Source of the DNA: Bacillota bacterium
GTDB taxonomy: Bacteria; Bacillota; Bacilli; Lactobacillales; Streptococcaceae
Direction of reading: 5' to 3'
Assembly (NCBI GenBank): GCA_021781855.1
Contig: JAJXWC010000145.1
Coordinates: 1-6,098 of the forward strand
DNA: 6,098 nucleotides
This document shows positions 5,748 to 6,098 of the stretch, piece by piece. A program made the position numbers and the translations under genes. The notes beneath the pieces are model-generated. The model had not been told where the DNA came from, ran no database searches, and worked only from the letters and a program-made list of their open reading frames with translations. Numbering within the stretch: position 1 is the stretch's first letter; every line of letters begins with the position of its first letter.

Positions 5748-5840
5748 TCATTTTTTACTCATAAAATCACGAGTCAGCGGAAGCCCTTGTCCTGATGCAC
5801 CTTTGGTCATCAAAAATTGAATAACATCAATATTTCCTTC
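5748..5840 (-). CDS. C-terminal fragment of an unrecognised, possibly ankyrin-like protein; 5' part lost at the join
   Basis: The minus frame ending in TGA at 5748-5750 reads EGNIDVIQFLMTKGAS followed by GQGLPLTRDFMSKK. It lies in Lactococcus-like DNA, in the same direction as metK. The EGNIDVIQFLMTKGA stretch resembles the second half of an ankyrin repeat (consensus G-hydrophobic-D-VV-x-LL-x-x-GA), so an ankyrin-repeat protein is a reasonable guess but not established; a single half repeat is little evidence. The frame stays open on the minus strand to about 6044, but beyond about 5840 that is the antisense of the GC-rich plus-strand genes. The gene is therefore probably cut at the contig join. 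Confidence 0.45.
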   Translation of the reverse strand, partial: EGNIDVIQFLMTKGASGQGLPLTRDFMSKK

Positions 5841-5850
5841 CCGACCCAGA
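5796..5850. other. Probable chimeric join between Lactococcus-like and Verrucomicrobia-like DNA
   Basis: To the left, minus-strand AT-rich Firmicutes genes; to the right, plus-strand GC-rich genes of an unrelated bacterial type. The plus frame is open only from 5796, and the minus frame gives plausible Lactococcus-like protein up to about 5840, so the join lies in this interval. Both frames share codon boundaries here, so the exact base cannot be fixed. There is no insertion sequence, tRNA, att-like repeat or other recombination signature at the change. An assembly chimera is the most likely cause. Confidence 0.75.
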
Positions 5851-6002
5851 ATGGATGGAGTTACCGCGTCTTTTACCGGACGAATCTGACCACCGGCAGT
5901 TGGACTTTGTTGAACTCGGCGGTTGGCAACGGCTCGGTCGTTTCCGTGACGGACGTCAACCCCGGAGATAACCAGCGGTTTTACAAGGTAACGTCTCCAT
6001 GA
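5817..6002 (+). CDS. C-terminal fragment of a Verrucomicrobia-like secreted beta-module protein
   Basis: About 61 residues ending in TGA at 6000-6002; the 5' part is missing, and the TTG at 5817 is only the first possible start codon after the join, not a likely true start. The segment ISFPTQNGWSYRVFYRTNL, then SWTLLN, a glycine/serine-rich turn region and the ending QRFYKVTSP follow the pattern of a C-terminal beta module (roughly F-x-T-x-x-G-x-x-Y-x-V-x-Y-x-x-N-L...W...RFY-V) that ends many large secreted or surface proteins of Verrucomicrobia and related Planctomycetes-group bacteria. Its function is not known to me; it may help secretion or anchoring. The next gene starts with a 4-nt ATGA overlap, suggesting one transcript. 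Confidence 0.6.
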   Translation: MNNINISFPTQNGWSYRVFYRTNLTTGSWTLLNSAVGNGSVVSVTDVNPGDNQRFYKVTSP

Positions 6003-6097
6003 ACCGCGCGAACTACACGCACCGCCTTCCGGGAAAAAGGCTTATCGCCCGAGGCAGGATTGCTTTTACCTTGATTGAATTGCTGGTGGTTATCGCC
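5999..6097 (+). CDS. Type IV pilin/pseudopilin-like protein, N-terminal 33 residues, cut by window edge
   Basis: ATG at 5999-6001 overlaps the previous stop (ATGA). The translation opens with a positively charged leader (MNRANYTHRLPGKRLIARGR, residues 1-20) followed by IA and FTLIELLVVIA, the class III signal and start of the hydrophobic helix recognised by prepilin peptidase. Predicted cleavage is after Ala22, with the conserved Glu27 at position +5 of the mature protein. The 22-residue leader is longer than the classic 6-10 residues but common in Verrucomicrobia and Planctomycetes, where such proteins (often with a following DUF1559/H-X9-DG domain, not visible here) occur in large families. 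A weak AAGG lies 10 nt upstream of the start. The domain after the helix is beyond the window, so pilin, pseudopilin or other prepilin-type protein cannot be told apart. Confidence 0.85.
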   Translation, partial: MNRANYTHRLPGKRLIARGRIAFTLIELLVVIA

Positions 6098-6098
6098 A

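Noticed and set aside
5654..5764. 36-codon plus-strand frame (MKTLCFIRIFGYN...)
   Set aside because: No ribosome binding site, lies across small hairpins in an intergenic region, and no recognisable product; probably chance or part of a repeat.

Overview
Most of the window (about 1-5800) is AT-rich DNA from a low-GC Gram-positive bacterium of the Streptococcaceae, most likely Lactococcus. The protein sequences, the gene order rny-gmk-rpoZ-priA, the strong GGAG-type ribosome binding sites and an S(MK)/SAM-III riboswitch in front of metK all point that way. The last 260 or so bases are different: about 58% GC by eye over 5881-6060 against about 33% over 5641-5760. They encode, on the other strand, the tail of a Verrucomicrobia-like secreted beta-rich protein and the start of a type IV pilin/pseudopilin-like protein. 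The simplest reading is that the window is a chimeric contig, or much less likely a transfer, with the join between about 5796 and 5850.

Layout, with every Lactococcus-like gene on the minus strand, so that transcription runs right to left. 5748-~5840: the last 30 or so residues of an unrecognised, possibly ankyrin-like gene. 5557-5747: an intergenic stretch with three small hairpins, a 68-nt imperfect palindrome and the metK promoter. 5461-5550: SAM-III riboswitch. 4257-5456: metK (SAM synthetase) with a terminator at its stop codon. 3977-4234: rny promoters and leader, with a possible small plus-strand ORF opposite. 2381-3976: rny (RNase Y), ending in a long palindromic terminator. 1557-2174: gmk (guanylate kinase). 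1090-1506: rpoZ (RNA polymerase omega subunit), ended by a terminator. 874-1064: the priA promoter and a structured leader. 1-873: the first 291 codons of priA (primosomal helicase), running off the left edge.

The genes are housekeeping functions: methyl-donor synthesis, RNA decay, GMP phosphorylation, the transcription machinery and replication restart. gmk and rpoZ look co-transcribed, with a likely extra promoter for rpoZ; metK, rny and priA each have their own promoter. The four main promoters all carry an extended -10 (TGN in front of the hexamer), and the three terminators all reach into the stop codon of their gene. I see no defence system, CRISPR array, insertion sequence or tRNA. The points most worth a second look are the chimeric junction, the about 20-residue insertion in omega, the structured priA leader, the palindrome upstream of metK and the small ORF opposite the rny promoter.
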